The notes: a model not told the origin generated them from the sequence alone. A stretch of 64,000 bases of DNA from JAFKFH01 sp017307375 (GCA_965229335.1 OZ245874.1:2542001-2606000), one strand, 5' to 3'; positions 45,101-54,006 are shown, counted from the stretch's first letter. Numbers and translations: made by a program.

Positions 45101-45830
45101 CGCAGGGCAGCTCTACGTCGCGGCCAACCCGCTGCCGCTGCCGGGCAGGGCCGGCTATTGGCACCAGGCCGATGCCGCCAACGGCCAGGGCTGGGTGATG
45201 GAGCGCTGGGGCAACCGTGTCCATGTCGGCGGGCTGGTCTACGACACGGCGGGCCAGCCGACCTGGACGACCGGGCTCTGCACGCTGCAGGGGCTGGTCT
45301 GCCGGGGCAGGTTGTCCGGCTGGTCCGGCGGCGCTGCCTTCGGTGCCGCCGGCGGGGCGGGGCCGGTCGCGGTGGCCGGGCCGGGCTTCACGCTGAGCCT
45401 GGACGGCCGGACGTCGACCCTGGCGGTAGCCGACAGCAGCATGACCCTATCGCCATTCCCGATCGGGGGCGGTTCGACGACCGCCTATGCCGGCCTGCCG
45501 CAGGCGGGCTGGTGGTACGAGCCGGCGGCCGAAGGCTCGGGCAACGGCTACTTCCTGGCAATCAACACCCAGGTCGCGGTGACCGGGGCGATCAGCCAGG
45601 TCGCCTATCTGTCGATCCTGACCTTCGACACGCAGGGGCGGGCGGTCTGGTATGCGGCGCAAGGCGCGCTCGCGCCCGGGCTGTCGACCACGCTTTACCG
45701 CTACACCGGCGGTACCACGGTCGACGGTAGCGCCGCCGGGCAGGTGCGGCTGACGTTCGAAGGCACCGACCGCGCCGCCCTTACCTTGCCCAACGGCCGC
45801 ACCGCCAGCCTGGCACGCTGGCGGTTCTGA
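42120..45830 (+). CDS. Giant secreted glycine-rich/beta-propeller protein, copy A
   Basis: The 1,236-residue product is exported by a Sec signal (MGTIARLARCALLALPVAV, cleavage after AHA-25). In order I see a CSLREA/beta-helix-like segment (26-133), a glycine-rich region (134-433), an InlB-B-repeat-like module (445-525), an Ig/cadherin-like module (540-657), a PD40/WD40-like propeller with repeated NPAIS-DGRYVAF units (663-1000), and a C-terminal module starting GYWHQADAANGQGWVMERWG. No outer-membrane anchor or secretion-system gene is adjacent. The ATG at 42120 follows GGGAG. Surface display or adhesion is plausible, but I do not know the function. Confidence 0.8.
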   Translation: MGTIARLARCALLALPVAVTLPAHAATITVTDLTDAMAGTPPGSGAGVAGDLRHAILNANSGDVIQFACATAPCTISLNGPLPPIQASLTIDGGSRGRIVIDGQNLYRALFADSGTIAISNLRIQNVRAKGGNGGSGGQSYAGQGGGGAGLGAGLFVSSGAVVTVTSVDFANVAAIGGAGGNAIASPSTRSGGGGGGLGGNGGNGAAGSSGSGGGGVLGAGAANTTSVAGNGGLGGGGGGGGQNPSSANGTGGSGYGSGTAGAAGANADLNQSFVYGGGGGGGFGGGGGSAPTSATGASESQGRGVAGAGGFGGGGGGGDWGTVGGNGGPGGGGGAGGTSTSSGGELMSGLAGGAGTGNNASGGGGGGAAAGAAIFVYQGSLTVSTSTVDGVTATGGAGGTNTASVTAGTAGGADTTPVFSYDGTVNGTLSRSAVAGILVAPLQGITVTRAGSGSGTITSSAGGINCPGVCTATIDAFTDVTLTATAGGGSTFGGWTGNCSGTTAAVTLTNVTAAQACTATFALNSTVPATPSFPAAAPLPSFVASAIPPTLNAASGGNGAGVLSLAAYFPNPAALVFDISAPGGLPSWLAFDPAIAAFSYQLPAIADGLSDGHPTWPNTVYQPALRTAKIPVTVSASSGGQTYAVTVELSFLAPRNTGPIAAISRSLDGVAGNAPAGRSSLSFDGGQVVFETQASNLFPGSPNSFTDIVRYHGLSGMRDRLSQTAIPGGGVANAAAGASLNPAVSEDGRWATFASDAPGVALMPSGRVRQIFRASLVYPRLPLNEAATPAPDFVSMTAAGVAGNGPSDNPAISQDGRYVAFDSTATNLGEGLDGTRHVWRKDLVTGVLLHVAGGSNPTISWDGNLIAYETDGQVQLKDLTAGTLQAIGVGHAPRLSARGDRLVYANAGKIMLGSQVVADGDQPGLSADGRFVVYRSGGQVWVRDLDRGVSALVSQGLAGTPAGGESGNPAISGDGTTISFTSTARDLIGGNLAAGQLYVAANPLPLPGRAGYWHQADAANGQGWVMERWGNRVHVGGLVYDTAGQPTWTTGLCTLQGLVCRGRLSGWSGGAAFGAAGGAGPVAVAGPGFTLSLDGRTSTLAVADSSMTLSPFPIGGGSTTAYAGLPQAGWWYEPAAEGSGNGYFLAINTQVAVTGAISQVAYLSILTFDTQGRAVWYAAQGALAPGLSTTLYRYTGGTTVDGSAAGQVRLTFEGTDRAALTLPNGRTASLARWRF
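42192..42532 (+). repeat. 5' duplicated segment, copy A
   Basis: This segment is nearly identical to 45913-46253, with about four base differences by eye over 341 bases, at a constant offset of 3,721 bases. It encodes the N-terminal beta-helix-like part of the first giant secreted protein. Confidence 0.9.
45160..45829 (+). repeat. 3' duplicated segment, copy A
   Basis: This segment matches 48881-49550 with roughly a dozen differences by eye over 670 bases, at the same 3,721-base offset. Identity ends at the stop codons. It encodes the C-terminal module. Confidence 0.9.
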
Positions 45831-45858
45831 GCGGGCATTCCGCATGGAGATATCAAGG

Positions 45859-48800
45859 ATGCGTCTTGTTTGGCTGGCTCTTGTACTGGCGGCCGCGACA
45901 CTACCGGCCCATGCCGCGACGATCACGGTGACGGATCTGGCCGACACGATGGCAGGCACGCCGCCGGGTTCGGGGGCTGGTGTCGCGGGTGATCTGCGCC
46001 ACGCGATCCTGAATGCCAATTCGGGCGACGTCATCCAGTTCGCCTGTGCCACGGCGCCGTGCACGATCAGCCTCAATGGCCCGCTGCCGCCGATCCAGAC
46101 CAGCCTGACGATCGACGGGGGCAGCCGTGGCCGGATCGTCATCGACGGACAGAACCTCTACCGCGCCTTGTTCGCCGACAGCGGCACGATCGCGATCAGC
46201 AACCTGAGGATCCAGAACGTCCGGGCCAAGGGCGGCAACGGCGGCAGCGGCGGTGGCTCGGTCTCGGCCCCCGGCGGCGGCGGGGCAGGGCTCGGGGCTG
46301 GATTGTTCGTCTCGACCAACGCCAATGTCACCTTGACCGCCGTCGATTTCGCCACGGTCGCGGCGGTCGGCGGCACCGGTGGCAGCTCGGTCAGCGTCAT
46401 CGGGCCGGCATCGGGCGGCGGCGGCGGCCTCGGCGGCGACGGCGGCAACGGCCAGACCGGCGGCAACGGTGCCGGCGGCGGCGGCGTGCTGGGCGCGGGC
46501 AGCGACAACACGTCTTCAAATGGCGGCGACGGCGGCCTCGGCGGCGGTGGCGGTGGGGCCGGCGACCGGCCGGCAAACGCGTCCGGCACGGGCGGCGCCG
46601 GCTATGGCAGTGCCAGTGCCGGCGGCAACGGCGGCAGCGCCGATAGCGGCATCGCCTATCGCGGCGCCGGCGGTAACGGCGGGTTTGGCGGCGGCGGTGG
46701 CGGCGCGCCCAATCCCAGCATCGGTGGCGCGCAGTCCCTGGGTCTCGGGACCGCCGGCAATGGGGGTTTCGGCGGTGGCGGTGGCGGAGCCGACCAGCAG
46801 ACCGACGGTGGCCTCCCGGGCCCGGGCGGCGGCGGCGGCGGCAGCAGCAACCTGCCGGTTGCCGGCGGCGTGCTGATGTCGGGCCTGCGCGGCGGCCAGG
46901 GCAACAATTCGCGAGCCGGCGGCGGTGGCGGCGCGGCGGCGGGGCCGGCGATCTTCGTCTACCAGGGCAACATCACCGTCGCGACCTCGACGGTCGAGGG
47001 CGCAACCGCCACCGGCGGTGCCGGCGGCACCGCCACCTGGAACCCGGCCCTGGGCGGAACGGCCGGCGGCGCCGATGCCTCGCCGGTCTTCAACTACGAC
47101 GGCAACGTCAACGGTGCCACTGCGCGCGGCCCGGTCAACGGGATCCTGGTCGGCGGCCTCCAGGGCCTGACGGTGACGCGCGACGGTACCGGCTCCGGCA
47201 CGGTGACCGCCTCGGCCGGCGGCCTCAGCTGCCCGGGAACCTGCTCGACCAATATCGGCACCTACACCGACGTGACGCTGACGGCGGCGGCCGCAACCGG
47301 TTCGAGCTTCGGTGGCTGGTCCGGTGATTGCAGCGGCACCGGCACGACGGCGAGCTTCACCAGCGTCACCGCCGCGCTGGCCTGCACCGCGACCTTCACC
47401 TTGAACCCGGTGACGCCGACGGATCCGACGATCCCGGCCACGCCGGTACCGGCGCCGCTGCCGTCCTTCGTGGCCAACCCGATGCCGCCGGTGCTCGATG
47501 CCCGCGCCGGCCCCGGCGGTGCGGGCACCCTGTCGCTGGCGGCCTATTTTCCCAATCCGGCGACGCTGGCATTCTCGGTTTCGGCACCTGGCGGCGTGCC
47601 GTCCTGGCTGACATTCGATCCGGTGACGGCCATCTTCTCGTTCGCGGTGCCTGCGGCGGCCGACCGGGCTGGCGATATGCGCGCCACCTGGCCCAACACG
47701 ATCTATCCGCCGGCGTTGCGGGCGGCAAGAATTCCCGTGACGGTATCGGCCAGCGCTGCCGGCCAGACCTATACGGTCACCGTCGACATGAGCTTCTACC
47801 ATCCCCGCAACCCAGGCGTGATGGCGGCCGCGTCGGTCAGTCTCGACGGTGTCGCGGGCAACGCGCCGGCGGGCCGGTCGTCCCTGTCATTCGATGGCGC
47901 GCAGGTGGTGTTCGAGAGCACGGCCACCAATCTGTTTCCCGGCTCGGTGAACAGCTTCACCGATATCCTGCGGTATGACGGCCTTTCCGGCATGCGCGAT
48001 CGGTTGAGCCAGACGGCGATTCCCGGCGGGGGCGTGGCCAATGCCGCCGACGGTGCCTCGCTGAACCCTGCGGTCTCGGCCGACGGGCGGTGGGCGGCCT
48101 TTGCTTCGGATGCACCAGGCATCACGCTGATGCCATCGGGCCGCGTCCGGCAGGTCTATCGCGCCAGTATGGTCTATCCTCGCCTCCCGCTGAACGAGGG
48201 GGCGACGCCGACCCCGAGCGTGGTCTCGATCACGGCGGCCGGGGCGGTCGGAAACGGCCTTTCCGACAACCCGGCGATCTCGCAGGATGGCCGTTACGTC
48301 GCCTTCGACAGTACCGCCACCAATCTTGGGGAAGGCCTTGATGGTACAAGGCACGTCTGGCGCAAGGATCTTGTGACCGGCGTGCTGCTGCATGTCGCGG
48401 CAGGCAGCAACCCGTCGATCAGCTGGGATGGCAGCCTGATCGCCTACGAGACCGACGGTCAGGTGCAGTTGAAGGACCTGACGGCCGGCACGATGCAGGC
48501 GATCGGCAGCGGCAATGCGCCCCGCCTGTCGGCGCGCGGCGACCGGCTGGTCTACGCCAATGCCGGCAAGATCATGCTGGGCGGCCAGGTCGTCGCTGAC
48601 GGCGACCAGCCCGGCTTGTCGGCGGATGGCCGGTTCGCGGTTTATCGCAGCGGCGGCCAGGTCTGGGTGCGCGACCTCGATCGCGGCGTCTCGGCGCTGG
48701 TAAGCCAGACCGCCGCCGGCATGCCGGCGGCCGGCGAAAGCGGCAATCCGGCGATCTCGGGCGACGGCACGACGATCAGCTTCACCTCGACCGCGCGCGA

Positions 48801-49551
48801 CCTGGTCGGCGGCAATCTCGCAGCGGGCCAGCTCTATGTCGCGGCCAACCCGTTGCCGCTGCCGGGCCGGGCCGGGTACTGGCACCAGGCCGATGCCGCC
48901 AACGGCCAGGGCTGGGTGATGGAGCGCTGGGGCAACCGTGTCCATGTCGGCGGGCTGGTCTACGACACGGCGGGCCAGCCGACCTGGACGACCGGGCTCT
49001 GCACGCTGCAGGGGCTGGTCTGCCGGGGCAGGTTGTCCGGCTGGTCCGGCGGCGGCGCCTTCGGTGCCGCCGGCGGGGCGGGGCCGGTCGCGGTGGCCGG
49101 GCCCGGCTTCACGCTGAGCCTGGACGGTCGGACGTCGACCCTGGCGGTAGCCGACAGCAGCATGACCCTATCGCCATTCCCGATCGGGGGCGGTTCGACG
49201 ACCGCCTATGCCGGCCTGCCGCAGGCGGGCTGGTGGTACGAACCGGCGGCCGAAGGCTCGGGCAACGGCTATTTCCTGGCGATCAACACCCAGGTCGCGG
49301 CGACCGGCGCGATCAGCCAGATGGCCTATCTGTCGATCCTGACCTTCGACACGCAGGGGCGGGCGGTCTGGTATGCGGCGCAAGGCGCGCTCGCGCCCGG
49401 GCTGTCGACCACGCTTTACCGCTACACCGGCGGTACCACGGTCGACGGTAGCGCCGCCGGGCAGGTGCGGCTGACGTTCGAAGGCACCGACCGCGCCGCC
49501 CTTACCTTGCCCAACGGCCGCACCGCCAGCCTGGCACGCTGGCGGTTCTGA
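45859..49551 (+). CDS. Giant secreted glycine-rich/beta-propeller protein, copy B
   Basis: This 1,230-residue paralogue of copy A starts 28 bases after it. I chose ATG 45859 because GGAG lies nine bases upstream and the signal peptide MRLVWLALVLAAATLPAHA follows directly; an in-frame ATG at 45844 lacks a ribosome site. The order matches copy A: beta-helix-like start, glycine-rich region (127-420), InlB-like (437-515), Ig-like (532-655), propeller (657-995), C-terminal module (996-1230). The signal peptide, glycine-rich and Ig parts have diverged while both ends are almost identical in DNA. It ends flush against the convergent PPOX gene. Function unknown. Confidence 0.8.
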   Translation: MRLVWLALVLAAATLPAHAATITVTDLADTMAGTPPGSGAGVAGDLRHAILNANSGDVIQFACATAPCTISLNGPLPPIQTSLTIDGGSRGRIVIDGQNLYRALFADSGTIAISNLRIQNVRAKGGNGGSGGGSVSAPGGGGAGLGAGLFVSTNANVTLTAVDFATVAAVGGTGGSSVSVIGPASGGGGGLGGDGGNGQTGGNGAGGGGVLGAGSDNTSSNGGDGGLGGGGGGAGDRPANASGTGGAGYGSASAGGNGGSADSGIAYRGAGGNGGFGGGGGGAPNPSIGGAQSLGLGTAGNGGFGGGGGGADQQTDGGLPGPGGGGGGSSNLPVAGGVLMSGLRGGQGNNSRAGGGGGAAAGPAIFVYQGNITVATSTVEGATATGGAGGTATWNPALGGTAGGADASPVFNYDGNVNGATARGPVNGILVGGLQGLTVTRDGTGSGTVTASAGGLSCPGTCSTNIGTYTDVTLTAAAATGSSFGGWSGDCSGTGTTASFTSVTAALACTATFTLNPVTPTDPTIPATPVPAPLPSFVANPMPPVLDARAGPGGAGTLSLAAYFPNPATLAFSVSAPGGVPSWLTFDPVTAIFSFAVPAAADRAGDMRATWPNTIYPPALRAARIPVTVSASAAGQTYTVTVDMSFYHPRNPGVMAAASVSLDGVAGNAPAGRSSLSFDGAQVVFESTATNLFPGSVNSFTDILRYDGLSGMRDRLSQTAIPGGGVANAADGASLNPAVSADGRWAAFASDAPGITLMPSGRVRQVYRASMVYPRLPLNEGATPTPSVVSITAAGAVGNGLSDNPAISQDGRYVAFDSTATNLGEGLDGTRHVWRKDLVTGVLLHVAAGSNPSISWDGSLIAYETDGQVQLKDLTAGTMQAIGSGNAPRLSARGDRLVYANAGKIMLGGQVVADGDQPGLSADGRFAVYRSGGQVWVRDLDRGVSALVSQTAAGMPAAGESGNPAISGDGTTISFTSTARDLVGGNLAAGQLYVAANPLPLPGRAGYWHQADAANGQGWVMERWGNRVHVGGLVYDTAGQPTWTTGLCTLQGLVCRGRLSGWSGGGAFGAAGGAGPVAVAGPGFTLSLDGRTSTLAVADSSMTLSPFPIGGGSTTAYAGLPQAGWWYEPAAEGSGNGYFLAINTQVAATGAISQMAYLSILTFDTQGRAVWYAAQGALAPGLSTTLYRYTGGTTVDGSAAGQVRLTFEGTDRAALTLPNGRTASLARWRF
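45913..46253 (+). repeat. 5' duplicated segment, copy B
   Basis: Second copy of the segment at 42192-42532, almost identical at DNA level. Confidence 0.9.
48881..49550 (+). repeat. 3' duplicated segment, copy B
   Basis: Second copy of the segment at 45160-45829. A further near-identical block at 44553-44650 matches 48274-48371 at the same offset. Confidence 0.9.
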
Positions 49552-50154
49552 TCAGCCGAGCCGGGTGTAGGCGTCGGCCAGGCCCTTGTCGGCCTGGTCG
49601 GCGTCGATGCCGGCGATCTGGTCGGCTATGATGCGGCCCAGCGTGGGGAAGGTCGAACGCTCGACCTTCTTTTCCGGGTTCCACAGGTCGCCGCGCAGGA
49701 TCGCGCGGCCGCAATGGAAATAGACCTGGTCGATGGCGATCTCCATCGCCGACTGCGGCAGGGCGTTGTGCGATTCCATGGTCGCGAGCAAGGCCGGGTC
49801 GGTTACGATCCGGGCACGGCCGTTGACCCGCAGCGTCTCGTTGATGCCCGGCACGAAGAACAGCAGGCCGACCTGGGGCGATGCCAAGACGTTCGACAGC
49901 GAGTCGAGCAGGTTGTTGCCGCGCCGGTCCGGCATCAGAAGTGTCTTGTCGTCGACGATCCGCACGAAACCCGGTGCATCGCCGCGTGGCGAACAGTCGG
50001 TGCCATCGGGGCCATGCGTCGCCAGCGCGACGAACGGCGACAGCGAGATGAAATGTCTCGCATGCTGGTCGAGCCTGGGCAGGATCTTCTTGCGGACCTC
50101 GCCGGCCGAGGCATAGGTCTGGCGCAGCGCGGTTTCGTCGGTAATCGCGGTCAT
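49552..50154 (-). CDS. PPOX-class FMN-dependent flavoprotein (pyridoxamine-phosphate-oxidase-like)
   Basis: The 200-residue product fits the pyridoxamine 5'-phosphate-oxidase-like split-barrel family, MSMEG_1061-type. Conserved pieces are FVALATHGPDGTDCSPRGDAPGFVRI, LLMPDRRGNN and QVGLLFFVPGINETLRVNGRA. Such proteins bind FMN or F420 and reduce or oxidise small molecules. It is the last gene of the six-gene minus-strand operon, 20 bases after the amidase gene. Its stop directly abuts the stop of giant protein B. The substrate is unknown. Confidence 0.85.
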   Translation of the reverse strand: MTAITDETALRQTYASAGEVRKKILPRLDQHARHFISLSPFVALATHGPDGTDCSPRGDAPGFVRIVDDKTLLMPDRRGNNLLDSLSNVLASPQVGLLFFVPGINETLRVNGRARIVTDPALLATMESHNALPQSAMEIAIDQVYFHCGRAILRGDLWNPEKKVERSTFPTLGRIIADQIAGIDADQADKGLADAYTRLG

Positions 50155-50174
50155 CGTCAGGATTTCTCCGGCAA

Positions 50175-51578
50175 TCAGACAGGGTCGATCGGGGCGTGGA
50201 TTCCGGCATGAGCCTCGATGGCTTCGGCCGCGGCGAGGCAGAGATCCTCGCGGTAACGGCCGGCTACGACCTGCACGCCGAGCGGAATGCGGCCGGGATG
50301 GTGGATCGCCGGCACCGATATCGCGGGCAAACCCAGCACCGAGATCGCCAGCAGCGGCCGCTGTGCCGCAATCAGTCCCGCGGTGGTCGCACCATCGCGC
50401 AGATCGTAGTCGATCGGCAAGGGCGGTTTCGCCGAAACCGGCATGACCACCACCGGGTACTGTTCCAGGAACAATTGCCACTGGCGCAGCCGGGTTTCGC
50501 GCTCGCCCAGTGCCGCGAGGTAGTCGGCCAGGCTGCCCGAGGCCGTATTGCCTTCGGTCAGCAGCCGCAGCGACCGGCGGGCGTTGTCGTCGCCATAGGC
50601 CTCGATCGCCGGCCCCAGGCTCGACAGGATATCGTCGAGCGCAAGGCGCAGCCACAGCGCGGCGGTACCGTCGACATCGGGGGGCGCGACCTCGTCGACC
50701 TGGTAACCGGCGGCGACGAGCGCCCGGCCGGCCGCCTGCACGGCGTCTGCCACTTCCGGGCTGACGCCGTCGCCGAGCGGATCGATGGCGAGGGCCGCGC
50801 GCCGCGGCTGCGGCGGCCCGGCCAGCGGCGCATCGACCCAGCGGGTGTCGTGGGGCGAGCCGGGCGACATCGCGGCCAGGCCCAGCCGCAGGTCGCGCAC
50901 GCTGCGCGCGATCGGCCCCGCGACCGCCATCAGGTGCGACGACAGCGACCGCGCGCCCTTGGCCGAATGATTGAACGCGGGGATCCTGCCGAAGGTCGTG
51001 CGCAGCCCGGCGACGCCGCAGCAATAGGCGGGATAGCGGATCGAGCCGCCGATATCGTTGCCCTGCGACAACGGGCCGATGCCGGCGGCGACGGCAGCGG
51101 CAGCCCCGCCCGACGACCCGCCACAGGTCAGCCCGCGGTCCCAGGGGTTGAAGGTCTGGCCGTGCAGGCTGTTGTCGGTGAACCAGCGCATCGAAAAGAC
51201 TGGTGCATTGGTGCGCCCGATGACGATCGCCCCGGCCCGTTTCAGGTTGGCGATTACCGGGCTGTCGATTTCGGCGATCAGCCCCGCCGCGGCATGGATG
51301 CCGTTGTCGGTGGGCAGGCCGGCCTGGTCGGTGTTGATCTTCGTCGTCACCGGCACGCCGTGCAGCGGGGGCAGCGTGGCGCCTCGGGCCTGGGCCGCGT
51401 CCGCCGCGTCGGCCTGTGCCAGTGCGGCCTCCGCGGTCGTCAGCGTGATCGCGTTGATCCGCGGATTGACGGCGGTGAGGCGATCCAGCGTCGCCGACAC
51501 CGCCTCGCGAGCCGACAGCCGGCCGCGGGCGATTTCGGCGGCGAGTGCGGTTGCATCCATCGCCCAGGGTGCGGTCAT
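50175..51578 (-). CDS. Amidase-signature-family amidase
   Basis: The 467-residue enzyme has the Ser-cisSer-Lys triad: Lys80 (TTKIN), Ser155 (CGGSSGG) and nucleophile Ser179 (DIGGSIR). It hydrolyses amide bonds in the cytoplasm. Its ATG overlaps the stop of the fused ABC ATPase gene by four bases, so it is co-translated with a peptide-type importer. The likely role is to cleave an imported amide or N-acyl compound; the compound is unknown. Confidence 0.9.
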   Translation of the reverse strand: MTAPWAMDATALAAEIARGRLSAREAVSATLDRLTAVNPRINAITLTTAEAALAQADAADAAQARGATLPPLHGVPVTTKINTDQAGLPTDNGIHAAAGLIAEIDSPVIANLKRAGAIVIGRTNAPVFSMRWFTDNSLHGQTFNPWDRGLTCGGSSGGAAAAVAAGIGPLSQGNDIGGSIRYPAYCCGVAGLRTTFGRIPAFNHSAKGARSLSSHLMAVAGPIARSVRDLRLGLAAMSPGSPHDTRWVDAPLAGPPQPRRAALAIDPLGDGVSPEVADAVQAAGRALVAAGYQVDEVAPPDVDGTAALWLRLALDDILSSLGPAIEAYGDDNARRSLRLLTEGNTASGSLADYLAALGERETRLRQWQLFLEQYPVVVMPVSAKPPLPIDYDLRDGATTAGLIAAQRPLLAISVLGLPAISVPAIHHPGRIPLGVQVVAGRYREDLCLAAAEAIEAHAGIHAPIDPV

Positions 51579-53182
51579 GCCAGCGCTTCCTTCGTCGCGT
51601 CGAGTGTGGGGGTCGCCGCCAGCAATGCCTTGGTATAGGCATGCTGGGGCATGTCGAACACGGTATCACGGCTGCCCTGTTCGACGATCCTGCCGTTCTC
51701 CATCACGATCACCCGGTCGGCGATCTGTTCGACCGCGCCGAGATCGTGGCTGATGAACAGGCAGGCGAAATGGTGATGGCGTTGCAGGTCCTGGAAGAGC
51801 CGGAGGATCTGCTGCTGGATCGTCATGTCCAGGGCCGATACCGGCTCGTCGGCGACGACGAAGGCGGGCCGCCGCACGATGGCCCTCGCGATCGCCACGC
51901 GTTGCCGTTGTCCGCCCGAGAGTTCGTGCGGCAGGCGGCGGTCGTAGCCGCCGAGACCGACTTCGTCGAGCGTCTCGGCGACGCGCCTGGCTTTCTCGGT
52001 CGGGCCGAGTTCTGGCAGATGCCGCAGCGGCTCAGCCACGATCTCGCCGATCCGCATCCGTGGGTCGAGCGACGAGTAGGGGTCCTGGAACACCAGCTGG
52101 CAGGCCAGGCGGAAGCGGTGCATCTCGGACCGCCCGGCGGACAGGATGTCGGTCCCGCGGAAGGCGATGCTGCCGGATGTGGCGGGAACGAGCTTCAGGA
52201 TGGCACGACCCAGCGTGGTCTTGCCCGAGCCGGAGCCGCCGACGACGGCGACCGTCTCGCCCTGCCGGATGTCGAGGCCGATGCCGTCGACGGCCCGGTG
52301 CCCGGGCAGCCGGCCAAGCCAGCGGCGCCGGCCGGGATAGGTGACGACGAGATCGCGCACCGAGATCAGCGGTTCGGCCGCCGGTGCCGCCGGTTCGGCC
52401 GCGCCGCGGCGGGGCAGCGCGTTGACCAGTTCGCGGGTGTAGCCGTCCTGCGGATTGTGCAGGATGTCGTGCGCGCTGCCCTGCTCGATCATCCTGCCCC
52501 GGCGCAACACCAGCGCGCGCTGGGCGTAGCGGGCGACGAGGCCGAGATTATGGGTGATCAGCAGCGTCGCGGTGCCGTGGTCGCGCGCCAGCTCGACCAT
52601 CAGGTCGAGCACCTCGCGCTGGGTGAGCGTGTCGAGCGCCGTGGTCGGTTCGTCGGCGATCAGCAGCTTCGGGCGCAAGGCCATCACCGAGGCGAGCATG
52701 ATGCGCTGGCGCATGCCGCCCGAGAATTCGTGCGGGTAGGCGGCGAGGCAGCGTTCGGCATCGCGGATCTTGACGCGCTCGAGCATCGCGATCGACTGGC
52801 GGCGGATTTCGGCCGCCCCGATGTCGCGATGCAGCTTCAGGCCCTCGGCGATCTGGGCACCGATGGTATGGGCAGGATTGAGCGATACCATCGGTTCCTG
52901 GAACACCATGCCGACCGTGCCGCCCCGCACCTGGCGCAGGCGTTCGGGCGACATGCCGGCCATGTCCTCGCCATCGAGGCGGATGGTGCCGCCGGTCTGG
53001 ACGAGGGCGGGGGGCAGCAGTCGCAGCACGGCGCGGGCGGCCAGCGTCTTGCCGCTGCCGGATTCGCCGACCAGGGCCAGGAATTCCCCCGGGGCCAGCG
53101 TGAAGGAGATGTCGTCGACGACGGTCCGCGACGGCGCCGTCAGTTCGATCCGCAGGTTTTCGACCGTCAGCAGCGCGCTCAT
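51575..53182 (-). CDS. Dipeptide-type ABC transporter, fused DppD-DppF ATPase
   Basis: The 535-residue chain contains two complete nucleotide-binding domains. The first has Walker A GESGSGKT and signature FSGGMRQR; the second, from about residue 280, has GGSGSGKTT and LSGGQRQR. Each has an oligopeptide-type linker (PGRRRWLG at the second). This arrangement is typical of GsiA/Ddp-like systems. It should energise the DppB/DppC-type permeases whose genes lie upstream with overlapping stops and starts (ATGA at 53179-53182). Confidence 0.92.
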   Translation of the reverse strand: MSALLTVENLRIELTAPSRTVVDDISFTLAPGEFLALVGESGSGKTLAARAVLRLLPPALVQTGGTIRLDGEDMAGMSPERLRQVRGGTVGMVFQEPMVSLNPAHTIGAQIAEGLKLHRDIGAAEIRRQSIAMLERVKIRDAERCLAAYPHEFSGGMRQRIMLASVMALRPKLLIADEPTTALDTLTQREVLDLMVELARDHGTATLLITHNLGLVARYAQRALVLRRGRMIEQGSAHDILHNPQDGYTRELVNALPRRGAAEPAAPAAEPLISVRDLVVTYPGRRRWLGRLPGHRAVDGIGLDIRQGETVAVVGGSGSGKTTLGRAILKLVPATSGSIAFRGTDILSAGRSEMHRFRLACQLVFQDPYSSLDPRMRIGEIVAEPLRHLPELGPTEKARRVAETLDEVGLGGYDRRLPHELSGGQRQRVAIARAIVRRPAFVVADEPVSALDMTIQQQILRLFQDLQRHHHFACLFISHDLGAVEQIADRVIVMENGRIVEQGSRDTVFDMPQHAYTKALLAATPTLDATKEALA

Positions 53183-54006
53183 GCCGAGGTCATCCGCGGA
53201 TCGAAGCGGTCGCGCAGCGCATCGCCGAGAAGATTGATGCCGAGCATGGTCAGGGCGATGCAGATGCCGGGGACGAGGCCGAGCCAGACCGACGATTCCA
53301 GATGCGGCCGCGCGGCGGCCAGCATGTTGCCCCAGGTCGGTGCCGGTGGCGGCACGCCGAGTCCGAGGAACGACAGCGAGCTTTCGGCCAGCAATGTCCA
53401 GCCGAACATCGAGGTGGCGAGCACCGCGACCGGGGCCAGCGCATTGGGCAGGATGTGGCGGAACATCGAATAGAGATCGGAATTGCCGATCATCCGCGAT
53501 GCCTCGACGAATTCCTTCTCGCGCAGCGACAGCACGGTCCCCCGCACCACCCGCACCACCGACGGGGTGTAGGCGATGCCGAGCGCGATGATCACGCCGT
53601 GGCGGTTCGCGCCCATCACCACCATCAGGCTCAATGCCAGCAGGATGCCGGGGAAGGCCAGCAGCGCATCGTTGCCCATCATCAGGATGCGGTCGGTCCA
53701 GCCGCGCAGATAGCCGGTGACCACACCGAGCGCCGTGCCGACCGTGATCGCGAAGACCACGGTCAGGAACGAGATTAGGAATGAGGCCGAGGCCCCGGCC
53801 ATCGCCCGGCTGAGCACGTCGCGGCCGAATTCGTCCGTCCCGAACCAGTGGGCGGCCGATGGCGGTTTCAGCCGCATCCGCAGTTGCAGGGCCAACGGAT
53901 CGTAGGGGGTCCAGAAGGCGGCGACGATCGCCGCGATCAGCAGGGTGCCGATCAGCACGATGCCGATCAGGCCGTTCAGGCCGAGGCGGAAACGGGGCTG
54001 GCTCAT
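53179..54006 (-). CDS. Dipeptide-type ABC transporter permease (DppC-like)
   Basis: The 275-residue membrane protein has about six hydrophobic segments and DppC features: HWFGTDEFGRDVLSRAMAGA near residue 50 and an EAA-type loop (VEASRMIGNSDLYSMFRHIL). The start overlaps the stop of the DppB-like gene by four bases. It forms the import channel with the DppB-like protein. Longer open sequence upstream in this frame lies inside the DppB-like gene and is not used. Confidence 0.92.
   Translation of the reverse strand: MSQPRFRLGLNGLIGIVLIGTLLIAAIVAAFWTPYDPLALQLRMRLKPPSAAHWFGTDEFGRDVLSRAMAGASASFLISFLTVVFAITVGTALGVVTGYLRGWTDRILMMGNDALLAFPGILLALSLMVVMGANRHGVIIALGIAYTPSVVRVVRGTVLSLREKEFVEASRMIGNSDLYSMFRHILPNALAPVAVLATSMFGWTLLAESSLSFLGLGVPPPAPTWGNMLAAARPHLESSVWLGLVPGICIALTMLGINLLGDALRDRFDPRMTSA

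Noticed and set aside
42532..46950. Giant proteins as PE_PGRS-type or RTX proteins
   Set aside because: They share glycine richness only; there is no PE domain, no calcium-binding nonapeptide run and the organism does not look mycobacterial.
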